From an uncultured Collinsella sp. (GTDB lineage: Bacteria > Actinomycetota > Coriobacteriia > Coriobacteriales > Coriobacteriaceae), in NCBI GenBank assembly GCA_937958315.1, contig CALFGH010000253.1, positions 1 to 12,317 on the forward strand: a stretch of 12,317 bases of DNA. The letters run 5' to 3'. Position 1 is the first letter of the stretch; each line of letters starts with the position of its first letter. The notes beneath the pieces were generated by a model. It saw only the letters and a list, made by a program, of their open reading frames with translations. It was not told where the DNA came from and made no database searches. Below, piece by piece: positions 1 through 5,775 of this stretch. The translations under genes and the position numbers were made by a program.

Positions 1-1
1 C

Positions 2-811
2 CTGCTCGAGACGGCGTCCCTGCCCGGTAAGCTCGCCGACTGCTCGGTGCGCGATGCCGAGCTGACCGAGCTCTTTATCGTAGAGGGCGACTCGGCAGGC
101 GGTTCGGCCAAGGACGGCCGTCGCCGAGACATCCAGGCGATTCTGCCCCTGCGCGGCAAGATTTTGAACGTCGAGCGCGTGGGTGACCACCGCGCGTTCT
201 CGAGCGACACCATCCAATCCCTGATCACCGCGATCGGCTGCGGCGTCACGACGAGCGCCGGCGACGGTGGCGACTTCGATATCAGCAAGGCTCGCTACCA
301 CAAGATCATCATCATGACCGATGCAGACGTTGACGGTGCGCATATCCGCATCCTGCTGCTGACGTTCTTCTACAAGTACATGCGCCCGCTGATCGATGCC
401 GGCTATGTCTATGTTGCCTGCCCGCCCATCTTTGGCATTAAGGTACGCAACAAGATCCATTACGTGTATCCCAACGGCCGCCAGCCCGAAGACGAGATTC
501 TGCGCGACACCATTCAGAGCTTGGGCCTGAACCCCGACGACAACGACGAGGACGGCAAGGCCAAGGACGGCAAGATCACCAAGAAGCGCAAGGGCTATAC
601 CGTTCAGCGCTACAAGGGCCTGGGCGAGATGGACCCCAAGCAGCTTGCCTCGACGACGATGGACCCCAAGACCCGTATCCTGCAGCGCGTGTCGATCGAG
701 GACGCCGTGGTGGCGGACCGCGCCGTGCGCGAGCTCATGGGTTCCGAGGTCGGCTATCGCCGTGAGTACATTGAAAAGCATGCGCATGATGCACGATTCC
801 TTGACGCTTAA
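2..811 (+). CDS. gyrB: DNA gyrase subunit B, C-terminal part (5' end cut by window)
   Basis: GyrB is the ATPase subunit of DNA gyrase, the A2B2 type IIA topoisomerase that introduces negative supercoils. The reading frame is already open at base 2, so the gene begins before the window. The visible 269 residues cover the TOPRIM domain and the C-terminal tail. The EGDSAGG motif is present, with the catalytic Glu codon at 83-85. The metal-binding triad DADVDG has Asp codons at 320-322, 326-328 and 332-334. The conserved QRYKGLGEMDP block lies near 604-636 and the usual ending around REYIEKHA closes the protein. A GTG at 47 lies inside the conserved domain and is not a start. The large insert of enterobacterial GyrB is missing, as in Gram-positive forms; a short charged linker rich in Asp and Lys lies near 530-595. 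The gene stops 11 bases before gyrA, so the two are almost certainly co-transcribed. Confidence 0.97.
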   Translation: MLETASLPGKLADCSVRDAELTELFIVEGDSAGGSAKDGRRRDIQAILPLRGKILNVERVGDHRAFSSDTIQSLITAIGCGVTTSAGDGGDFDISKARYHKIIIMTDADVDGAHIRILLLTFFYKYMRPLIDAGYVYVACPPIFGIKVRNKIHYVYPNGRQPEDEILRDTIQSLGLNPDDNDEDGKAKDGKITKKRKGYTVQRYKGLGEMDPKQLASTTMDPKTRILQRVSIEDAVVADRAVRELMGSEVGYRREYIEKHAHDARFLDA

Positions 812-822
812 GAGGAGGTAAT

Positions 823-3570
823 GTGGCAGACGATATCAACAACAACGAGGGTATGGACGAGGCCGGCGACGCCGGCATGCCCGATGATCTGAAGCGCCTG
901 CTCGCCCGCGCTGAGCAGGGCGAGGACGGCGATCCGGATTCCTATAACCCCGACGCCGAGGATGAAGAGGATGAGGATGACGACGCCGAGCTCGAGGAGA
1001 GCTTCGGTGCGGTCGATCGTGGCGCCTCGGCCGGCGAGGATATCAACGGCGGTCAGCTCCAGATTTCGGAGTTCGGCCGCGAGATGAAGCAGTCGTTCAT
1101 CGAGTACTCGATGTCGGTCATCACGGCACGCGCCCTGCCGGACGTGCGCGACGGCCTAAAGCCGGTGCACCGCCGCATCCTGTACGCCATGAACGAGAGC
1201 GGCATCTACCCCAACCGCCCGCATAAGAAGTCGGCCTGGACGGTCGGCGAAGTTATCGGCAAGTACCATCCGCACGGTGACTTCGCGGTTTACGAGGCCA
1301 TGGTTCGTCTGGCGCAGTGGTTCTCCATGCGCACACCGCTCATCGATGGCCACGGCAACTTCGGCAACATCGATGGCGACGGCGCGGCGGCCATGCGTTA
1401 TACCGAGAGCCGCCTGGCAAAGCCTGCCATGGAGCTGCTGCGCGACCTGCAAAAGGATACCGTCGACTGGCAGCCCAACTACGACGAGTCGCTCGCCGAG
1501 CCCGTGGCGCTGCCCGCGCGCTTTCCCAACCTGCTGGTCAACGGTAGTCAGGGCATCGCCGTCGGCATGGCCACCAATATCGCCCCGCATAACCTCACCG
1601 AGGCGATCGAGGCCACCTGCTACCTGATCGACAATCCCGACGCCACCGTCGACGAGCTTATGCAGATCATGCCCGGTCCGGACTTCCCCACCGGCGCCAT
1701 CATCATGGGCAGCGCCGGCATTAGGCAGAGCTACGAGACCGGTCGCGGCTCCATTACCGTGCGTGCCAAGGCTCACGTGGAATCCACCAAGACCGGTCGC
1801 AGCCGCCTGGTCTTTACCGAGATCCCTTACATGGTCAACAAGGGCACCCTGCAGGAGAAGATCGCCCAGCTCGTGAACGACAAGCGCATCGAGGGCATCT
1901 CGGACATGCGCGACGAGTCCAACCAAAAGGGCATCCGTCTGGTCATCGAGCTCAAGAAGGGCGTCATTCCGCAGGTCGTGCTCAACAACCTGTATAAGTA
2001 CACCTCGCTGCAGACGACTTTTGGCGCCAACAACTTGGCGCTCGTCAATGGCGTTCCCAAATGCCTGAGCCTGCGCGAGATGCTGCAGCACTACATCGAC
2101 CACCAGGTCGACGTCGTTACCCGCCGCACTCGCTTTGACCTTAAGAAGGCCCAGGCGCGTGCCCATATCCTCGAGGGCTACTTGATGGCTCTCGACCATA
2201 TCGACGAGGTCATCAGCATTATCCGTTCCTCGCAGACCGACTCCGAGGCAAGCGGCCGCCTGATCGAGCGCTTTGGCTTTACGCCCGAGCAGACCACGGC
2301 CATCCTCGAGATGAAGCTGCGCCGCCTGACTGGCCTGGAGCGCGACAAGATCCAGGAAGAGCTGGACGGTCTGCGCCGCGCCATTGCCTACTACGAGGAC
2401 CTGCTGGCGCATGAGGAGAAGATCCTGGGCGTCATCAAGGAGGAGATGCGTGAGATTTCGAAAAAGTTCGGCGACAAACGCCGCACCGAGATCAGCCATG
2501 TCGAAAAGGATCTGGATGTCGAGGACCTCATCGCTGACGAGGACATGGTCGTGACCATCACCCACACCGGCTACGTGAAGCGCATCCCGGTGGCTGCCTA
2601 CCGCGCCCAGAAGCGCGGCGGCAAGGGCGTGTCGGGCGTCAACCTTAAAGAGGACGACGTCATCGACGAGATGTTTATCGCATCCACGCACGAGTACGTG
2701 CTGTTCTTCTCGAGCAAGGGCAAGGTCTACCGCCTGAAGGTACACGAGCTGCCGGTGGGTACGCGCCAGGCGCGTGGCACCGCGATCGTCAACCTGCTGC
2801 CCTTTGAGGAAGGCGAGAAGATCGCGAGCGTCATCAGCTGCCGCGAGTTCCCCGCCGACGAGTACCTGATGTTTGCCACCAAGAGCGGCATGGTCAAGAA
2901 GACCGTGATGAGCGCTTACGACCGCAGCCGCCGTGATGGCCTGATCGCCATCAATCTGAGAGACGACGACGCGCTGCTCGCCGTGCGCCGTGTGCGCGAG
3001 GGCGACAAGATCATCCTGGCCACCACTGCGGGCAAGGCGATCATGTTCCCCGAGGACCAGGTTCGCGCCACGGGACGCGACACCAGCGGCGTTCGCGGTA
3101 TTAGCATGAAGGACGGCGTGAGCGTTTTGGGTATGGAGGTTACCAACGGCAACGGCGACCTGTTTGTCATCACCGAGCGCGGCTACGGCAAGCGCACGCC
3201 GGTCGCGGACTATCCGGAGCAGAACCGCGGCGGTCAGGGCGTCTACACCATCCAGATGACCGAGCGTAAGGGAAACCTCGCGGCCATGAAGACGGTGGGT
3301 CCGCAGCACGAGCTGTTCATCGTGACGGAAGGCGCGACGGTCATTCGCGTCAAGACCGATGAGATTAGCCAGACCGGCCGAGCCACCCAGGGCGTCAAGA
3401 TGATGACCGTCGACGACAACGACCGTGTGTGCGCTGTCGCCCGCATGACGGCAGCCAAGGAAAAGCCCGAAGGCGAAGGCGCCGAGGGCGAGGCAGCGGT
3501 CGATGACGAAAAGGCCCCAGTCGATCTAGGCGACGGCAACGACATGCCAGAGGATCTCCTAGACGAGTAA
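823..3570 (+). CDS. gyrA: DNA gyrase subunit A
   Basis: GyrA is the DNA-cleaving and DNA-wrapping subunit of gyrase. At 915 residues it is longer than E. coli GyrA (875). Conserved sequence begins near residue 85, giving a numbering offset of +71. The winged-helix breakage domain contains KYHPHGD (147-153) and the catalytic tyrosine in AAAMRYTE at Tyr193. A GyrA box, QKRGGKG, opens the C-terminal wrapping pinwheel at 596-602. The start is GTG at 823, preceded by GAGGAGG at 812-818 with a short 4-base spacing; an in-frame ATG at 853 is the alternative but has a weaker ribosome site. Two oddities stand out. There is an acidic N-terminal extension of about 70 residues (Asp/Glu run near 46-60), and the C-terminal tail from about 880 is also acidic. 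In addition, residue 154, equivalent to E. coli Ser83 in the quinolone-resistance region, is Phe (TTC, 1282-1284), while Glu158 matches E. coli Asp87. GyrA over ParC is supported by the GyrA box and by adjacency to gyrB. Confidence 0.97.
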   Translation: MADDINNNEGMDEAGDAGMPDDLKRLLARAEQGEDGDPDSYNPDAEDEEDEDDDAELEESFGAVDRGASAGEDINGGQLQISEFGREMKQSFIEYSMSVITARALPDVRDGLKPVHRRILYAMNESGIYPNRPHKKSAWTVGEVIGKYHPHGDFAVYEAMVRLAQWFSMRTPLIDGHGNFGNIDGDGAAAMRYTESRLAKPAMELLRDLQKDTVDWQPNYDESLAEPVALPARFPNLLVNGSQGIAVGMATNIAPHNLTEAIEATCYLIDNPDATVDELMQIMPGPDFPTGAIIMGSAGIRQSYETGRGSITVRAKAHVESTKTGRSRLVFTEIPYMVNKGTLQEKIAQLVNDKRIEGISDMRDESNQKGIRLVIELKKGVIPQVVLNNLYKYTSLQTTFGANNLALVNGVPKCLSLREMLQHYIDHQVDVVTRRTRFDLKKAQARAHILEGYLMALDHIDEVISIIRSSQTDSEASGRLIERFGFTPEQTTAILEMKLRRLTGLERDKIQEELDGLRRAIAYYEDLLAHEEKILGVIKEEMREISKKFGDKRRTEISHVEKDLDVEDLIADEDMVVTITHTGYVKRIPVAAYRAQKRGGKGVSGVNLKEDDVIDEMFIASTHEYVLFFSSKGKVYRLKVHELPVGTRQARGTAIVNLLPFEEGEKIASVISCREFPADEYLMFATKSGMVKKTVMSAYDRSRRDGLIAINLRDDDALLAVRRVREGDKIILATTAGKAIMFPEDQVRATGRDTSGVRGISMKDGVSVLGMEVTNGNGDLFVITERGYGKRTPVADYPEQNRGGQGVYTIQMTERKGNLAAMKTVGPQHELFIVTEGATVIRVKTDEISQTGRATQGVKMMTVDDNDRVCAVARMTAAKEKPEGEGAEGEAAVDDEKAPVDLGDGNDMPEDLLDE

Positions 3571-3610
3571 GAGGCCCTAGCTGGTAGAAAATATCAGACC
3601 CCATATATCG

Positions 3611-3643
3611 GCGGTCGGCGCACTGCGCGCCGACCGCTTTTTT
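3611..3643 (+). terminator. Intrinsic terminator of gyrBA
   Basis: A perfect 11-bp GC-rich stem (3611-3621 with 3627-3637) closes a 5-base loop and is followed by six T residues (3638-3643). It lies 40 bases after the gyrA stop, as expected for a Rho-independent terminator. Confidence 0.93.
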
Positions 3644-3661
3644 GAAAACCTCGGGACTCGC

Positions 3662-3756
3662 GTTCGCCCTGGCCGCACGGCGGCATGTGAAGTTGATCGC
3701 GAGTCAGGACTGTCCGAGCAGGCGACTTCACATGCCGCCGTGCGGCCAGGGCGAAC
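3662..3756. repeat. Long inverted repeat between gyrA and the tRNA cluster
   Basis: Bases 3662-3693 and 3725-3756 are perfect 32-bp reverse complements separated by 31 bases. Farther out, CTTTTTTGAAAA (3637-3648) and TTTTCAAAAAAG (3769-3780) are also reverse complements, so the whole 3637-3780 block is an imperfect palindrome of about 144 bp that includes the T-tract of the gyrA terminator. A second, competing pairing is possible between GACTCGCG (3655-3662) and CGCGAGTC (3698-3705). No convincing gene lies in it. It could be an intergenic repeat family of the BIME or MITE type, or a structured RNA; the sequence alone does not decide. Confidence 0.85.
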
Positions 3757-3783
3757 ACCCTCCAAAGATTTTCAAAAAAGTTG

Positions 3784-3813
3784 TTGACGCGCGCGTAACG
3801 ACTCGTCTAATAT
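3784..3813 (+). promoter_or_regulatory. Predicted sigma-70-type promoter of the tRNA cluster
   Basis: A -35 box TTGACG (3784-3789) and a -10 box TAATAT (3808-3813) are separated by 18 bases. The first tRNA begins 14 bases after the -10 box, which fits a very short leader. The -35 box lies immediately outside the long inverted repeat. Confidence 0.75.
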
Positions 3814-3827
3814 ATCCCTTGCGCGAT

Positions 3828-3904
3828 GGACCTGTAGCTCAGTTGGTTAGAGCGTCCGGCTGATAACCGGGAGGTCACAAGTTCGAATCTTGTCAGGTCC
3901 ACCA
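3828..3904 (+). tRNA. tRNA-Ile (GAU), first copy
   Basis: The 77-nt gene folds into a full cloverleaf. The acceptor stem pairs GGACCTG (3828-3834) with CAGGTCC (3894-3900), and CCA is encoded. The D arm has paired GCTC/GAGC. The anticodon loop CTGATAA carries GAT at 3862-3864 and reads isoleucine AUC/AUU codons. The T arm pairs ACAAG with CTTGT. It is identical to the copy at 4052-4128. tRNA-Ile and tRNA-Ala beside gyrA, outside an rRNA operon, is an arrangement known from Actinobacteria such as Mycobacterium. Confidence 0.97.
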
Positions 3905-3915
3905 CTTTCTTTCGC

Positions 3916-3960
3916 AATAAACACCCCAGCGAGAGCCGAGTCGCCGCTGGGGTGTTTATT
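3916..3960 (+). terminator. Strong hairpin inside the tRNA cluster (terminator-like or processing site)
   Basis: A perfect 16-bp stem (3916-3931 with 3945-3960) closes a 13-base loop 11 bases after the first tRNA-Ile. The left arm begins AATAAA and the right arm ends TTTATT, so the stem resembles a bidirectional terminator. The T-run is interrupted and lies within the stem, with no U-tract after it, so termination may be partial. Only 11 bases separate it from tRNA-Ala, leaving no room for a separate promoter between them. It may set readthrough to the distal tRNAs or serve as an RNase processing site. Confidence 0.7.
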
Positions 3961-3971
3961 ACTGTCTCCGT

Positions 3972-4047
3972 GGGGGTTTAGCTCAGCTGGGAGAGCGCGG
4001 GCTTTGCAAGCCTGAGGTCAGGGGTTCGATCCCCCTAACCTCCACCA
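3972..4047 (+). tRNA. tRNA-Ala (UGC)
   Basis: This 76-nt cloverleaf pairs GGGGGTT (3972-3978) with AACCTCC (4037-4043) and encodes CCA. Its acceptor stem has the G3-U70 wobble pair that is the main alanine identity element. The anticodon loop TTTGCAA holds TGC at 4005-4007 and reads GCN codons. It sits 11 bases after the hairpin and only 4 bases before the second tRNA-Ile, so the two distal tRNAs must be processed from one transcript. Confidence 0.97.
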
Positions 4048-4051
4048 TGAT

Positions 4052-4128
4052 GGACCTGTAGCTCAGTTGGTTAGAGCGTCCGGCTGATAACCGGGAGGTC
4101 ACAAGTTCGAATCTTGTCAGGTCCACCA
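4052..4128 (+). tRNA. tRNA-Ile (GAU), second identical copy
   Basis: The sequence is identical over all 77 nt to the tRNA at 3828-3904, and the three bases before each gene (GAT) also match, giving an 80-bp exact direct repeat (3825-3904 and 4049-4128). The anticodon GAT and all arms are intact, so it should be functional. The identity suggests a recent duplication or gene conversion. Confidence 0.97.
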
Positions 4129-4140
4129 TCAAAACTGTGA

Positions 4141-4173
4141 AAAGCCTCGGGGCATGGCCTCGGGGCTTTTTTC
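4141..4173 (+). terminator. Intrinsic terminator of the tRNA cluster
   Basis: A 14-bp stem (4141-4154 with 4158-4171) contains two G-U pairs and a 3-base loop. Its 3' side runs into a six-T tract (4168-4173). It lies 12 bases after the last CCA. Confidence 0.9.
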
Positions 4174-4200
4174 TTGTGTGTTATAAAACTCATTTTGGTT

Positions 4201-4230
4201 TTGTGTGCTGTGCGAAAGATTGGGTAGTAT
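4201..4230 (+). promoter_or_regulatory. Possible promoter of the 4288-5658 gene group
   Basis: TTGTGT (4201-4206) and TAGTAT (4225-4230) are spaced by 18 bases and lie after the tRNA terminator. Both boxes are imperfect. A GCGGCG/CGCCGC hairpin (4242-4257) with a 4-base loop would lie near the start of the transcript. The position is sensible, but the match is only moderate. Confidence 0.4.
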
Positions 4231-4287
4231 AGCTATTCAATGCGGCGAAGGCGCCGCGTGTTAACCGCTACGTACCGGAGGTGTTCC

Positions 4288-4788
4288 ATGGTTCGTGTCG
4301 ACATAGAGACCATCGTCATGGCCGCCGGTCCCGTGCCATCGCTTATCGTGCTTCGCGAGCGCTGCAGCAAATCGGACTCCCCCGCGCCACTGCGCTCCCT
4401 TTCTATCCAAACTGGTTCCTTTGAGGCTGCGGCTATTAGCCGCGGTATCGACAGCGGTCGTGCCGAGCGCCCGATTGCCCATGACCTGCTGCTCGACACG
4501 CTTGATGCCCTGGATGCAAAACTCGAGCGTATCGAGATTGTCCGTGCCGAGCCTCCCGTGTTCTATGCGACGGTCGTCGTTTTGGCTGGCGGCAGCGAGC
4601 ATGGCATCGATGCGCGTCCGAGCGATGCCATCGCCCTCGCCGTGCGCAGCAATGCTCCCATGTTTGTTGAGGACGACATCATGAACCGCCTGGGGACCGT
4701 CTCTCCGGTTGCCGAGGAAGTCGATGACGAGCAGGAATTTGAGAAGTTCGACGAGTTCGTCCATACGCTCTCGCCCGATGATTTTTAA
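4288..4788 (+). CDS. Bifunctional nuclease family protein (DUF151/BFN)
   Basis: The 166-residue protein has the hallmark of the BFN/DUF151 family (PF02577), an Asp-Ala-Arg-Pro-Ser-Asp-Ala block at residues 108-114 continuing into IALAV and a following APMFVED stretch. Upstream, a region of hydrophobic strands includes HDLLLDTLDALDAKLERIEI and then PPVFYATVVV. The family was named for nuclease activity in plant and some bacterial members; its role in most bacteria is unsettled. The acidic C-terminal tail is typical of longer members. The ATG at 4288 is chosen because GGAGG (4277-4281) lies 6 bases before it. The frame stays open back to an ATG at 4240, but that start would add an Arg-rich leader without a ribosome site. 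The stop codon is immediately followed by the next ATG, which suggests translational coupling. Confidence 0.85.
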   Translation: MVRVDIETIVMAAGPVPSLIVLRERCSKSDSPAPLRSLSIQTGSFEAAAISRGIDSGRAERPIAHDLLLDTLDALDAKLERIEIVRAEPPVFYATVVVLAGGSEHGIDARPSDAIALAVRSNAPMFVEDDIMNRLGTVSPVAEEVDDEQEFEKFDEFVHTLSPDDF

Positions 4789-5178
4789 ATGACGAGTAGC
4801 CATGAGACGGAGTGTGCACTGATGGGTCGCGGCGTTTCAGCCGAGGCCGCCGCCATTGCCCGCGAGGCCCAGATGTGCTCGGAGGCATCCGAGGCCGCAC
4901 GCATTGCCTATGTGACGCAGGCCCGCACACTTCGCGAGCGCCGTGCCTCCTTTATCAAGATGGTTGCCGCCTCCGCACTTGTCGCGGTAATCTCATCGCG
5001 CCTTCGTGGTACAGTTGGTGCGCTTGGGTTTTCGATTTCGACGGGCTTGGTCATCTGGGGCGTGGTCGATGCCGTGATGCTGACCAACCAGATCAAGGTA
5101 CTCGATAAGCGCGCCGCCGATATGATGCGCGCCCGCGACGCCGCCGCCAAGATCGCTGCCGAGGCACAAGAGATGTAA
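4789..5178 (+). CDS. Small predicted membrane protein, function unknown
   Basis: I do not recognise a family. The 129-residue protein has an Ala- and Glu-rich N-terminal part likely to be helical. Two hydrophobic segments follow, at about 55-70 and 76-98, separated by a short basic turn (SSRLRG), which suggests a membrane hairpin. A C-terminal Ala/Lys/Arg-rich amphipathic helix (about 100-129) ends the protein. The ATG at 4789 directly abuts the stop of the previous gene and has no ribosome site of its own, so it would depend on coupling. An ATG at 4822 has GGAG (4809-4812) 9 bases upstream and may be the true start, giving 118 residues. Position and orientation suggest one transcript with its neighbours. 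Confidence 0.7.
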   Translation: MTSSHETECALMGRGVSAEAAAIAREAQMCSEASEAARIAYVTQARTLRERRASFIKMVAASALVAVISSRLRGTVGALGFSISTGLVIWGVVDAVMLTNQIKVLDKRAADMMRARDAAAKIAAEAQEM

Positions 5179-5208
5179 CGACGCCGGACTCGATGGGAAG
5201 GTCTAAAA

Positions 5209-5658
5209 ATGGCACAGGATATGCAGGACGCCGGAAACGTCTCCGCCGAGCTCGACGCCATGGTGTGCGACCTCATCGGGGCATTTTTAGACGACCTGGC
5301 CGCTGGTGAGAACCCCGGCGTTGTCGTTGCGATCGAAGACGCCACGTCCAACCGCTATCTGGCGGCACTCGACGAGGACGGCGAGGAGGCATGCCTCGAG
5401 GCTGCCACCAACTTTATCTCCGAGCACAAGATGGGCCTTAAGGACGAGGGCCTGGGTCGCATCGCCCGTTACGCCATCGGCTACACCGGTTGTGTCGAAA
5501 TTGATGGCGGCTACCATGACGCCCTGCTTGTGAGTTTCTTTGAGACGACGCTCGAGAGCGGCTTTTCGGCATATGTACTGTACGAGGGTGTGGGCGCCGG
5601 CGATGGTTTTATGTGGAGCGACCCTGAACCTGCAGGCGAGGAAACCCCTCTTATCTAA
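5209..5658 (+). CDS. Acidic cytosolic protein, function unknown
   Basis: The 149-residue product is strongly acidic, with no signal peptide or membrane segment, and I cannot assign it to a family. It looks like a compact alpha/beta fold: an N-terminal helix (about 10-32), a strand around PGVVVAIEDA, a helical stretch with EEACLEAATNF, then a central IARYAIGYTGCVEI segment and a strand-rich C-terminal half (ALLVSFFET, FSAYVLYEGVG). The start is well supported by GGGAAGG (5195-5201) 7 bases before the ATG. It follows the membrane protein by 30 bases and probably belongs to the same operon. Codon use is GC-rich like the housekeeping genes, so it is unlikely to be recently acquired. Confidence 0.75.
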   Translation: MAQDMQDAGNVSAELDAMVCDLIGAFLDDLAAGENPGVVVAIEDATSNRYLAALDEDGEEACLEAATNFISEHKMGLKDEGLGRIARYAIGYTGCVEIDGGYHDALLVSFFETTLESGFSAYVLYEGVGAGDGFMWSDPEPAGEETPLI

Positions 5659-5775
5659 AATCGCTAAAATAAACGAGTTTTCGGTAAAAGGCTCAAAATT
5701 CCCGCCGAGCGTTGTGTCACTGGGCGGGTCGCATACGCATGCCGGTTGTATATAGATAGAAGATAGGGGAACTAC

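Noticed and set aside
821..892. ATG at 821 overlapping the gyrA GTG, opening a 23-codon frame
   Set aside because: It is only 2 bases from the Shine-Dalgarno sequence and leads to a short out-of-frame peptide; the GTG at 823 fits GyrA better.
1156..3309. 717-codon open frame on the minus strand across gyrA
   Set aside because: It is antisense to a clearly conserved gene. High GC third-position bias removes stop codons on the opposite strand, and the translation is low-complexity Ala/Val/Asp/His without any family motif.
3662..3756. CRISPR-like array or attachment site at the inverted repeat beside tRNA genes
   Set aside because: There is only one pair of inverted arms, not spaced direct repeats, and no integrase gene or partial tRNA duplicate that would indicate an integrated element.
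3642..3863. 73-codon plus-strand frame over the inverted repeat and first tRNA
   Set aside because: It has no ribosome site, and its C-terminus is simply translated tRNA sequence.
5701..5728. CCCGCC/GGCGGG hairpin between 5658 and typA as a terminator
   Set aside because: The stem is only 6 bp with a 16-base loop and no T-run follows. A TATATA at 5749-5754 has no acceptable -35 partner, so I called neither a terminator nor a promoter here.
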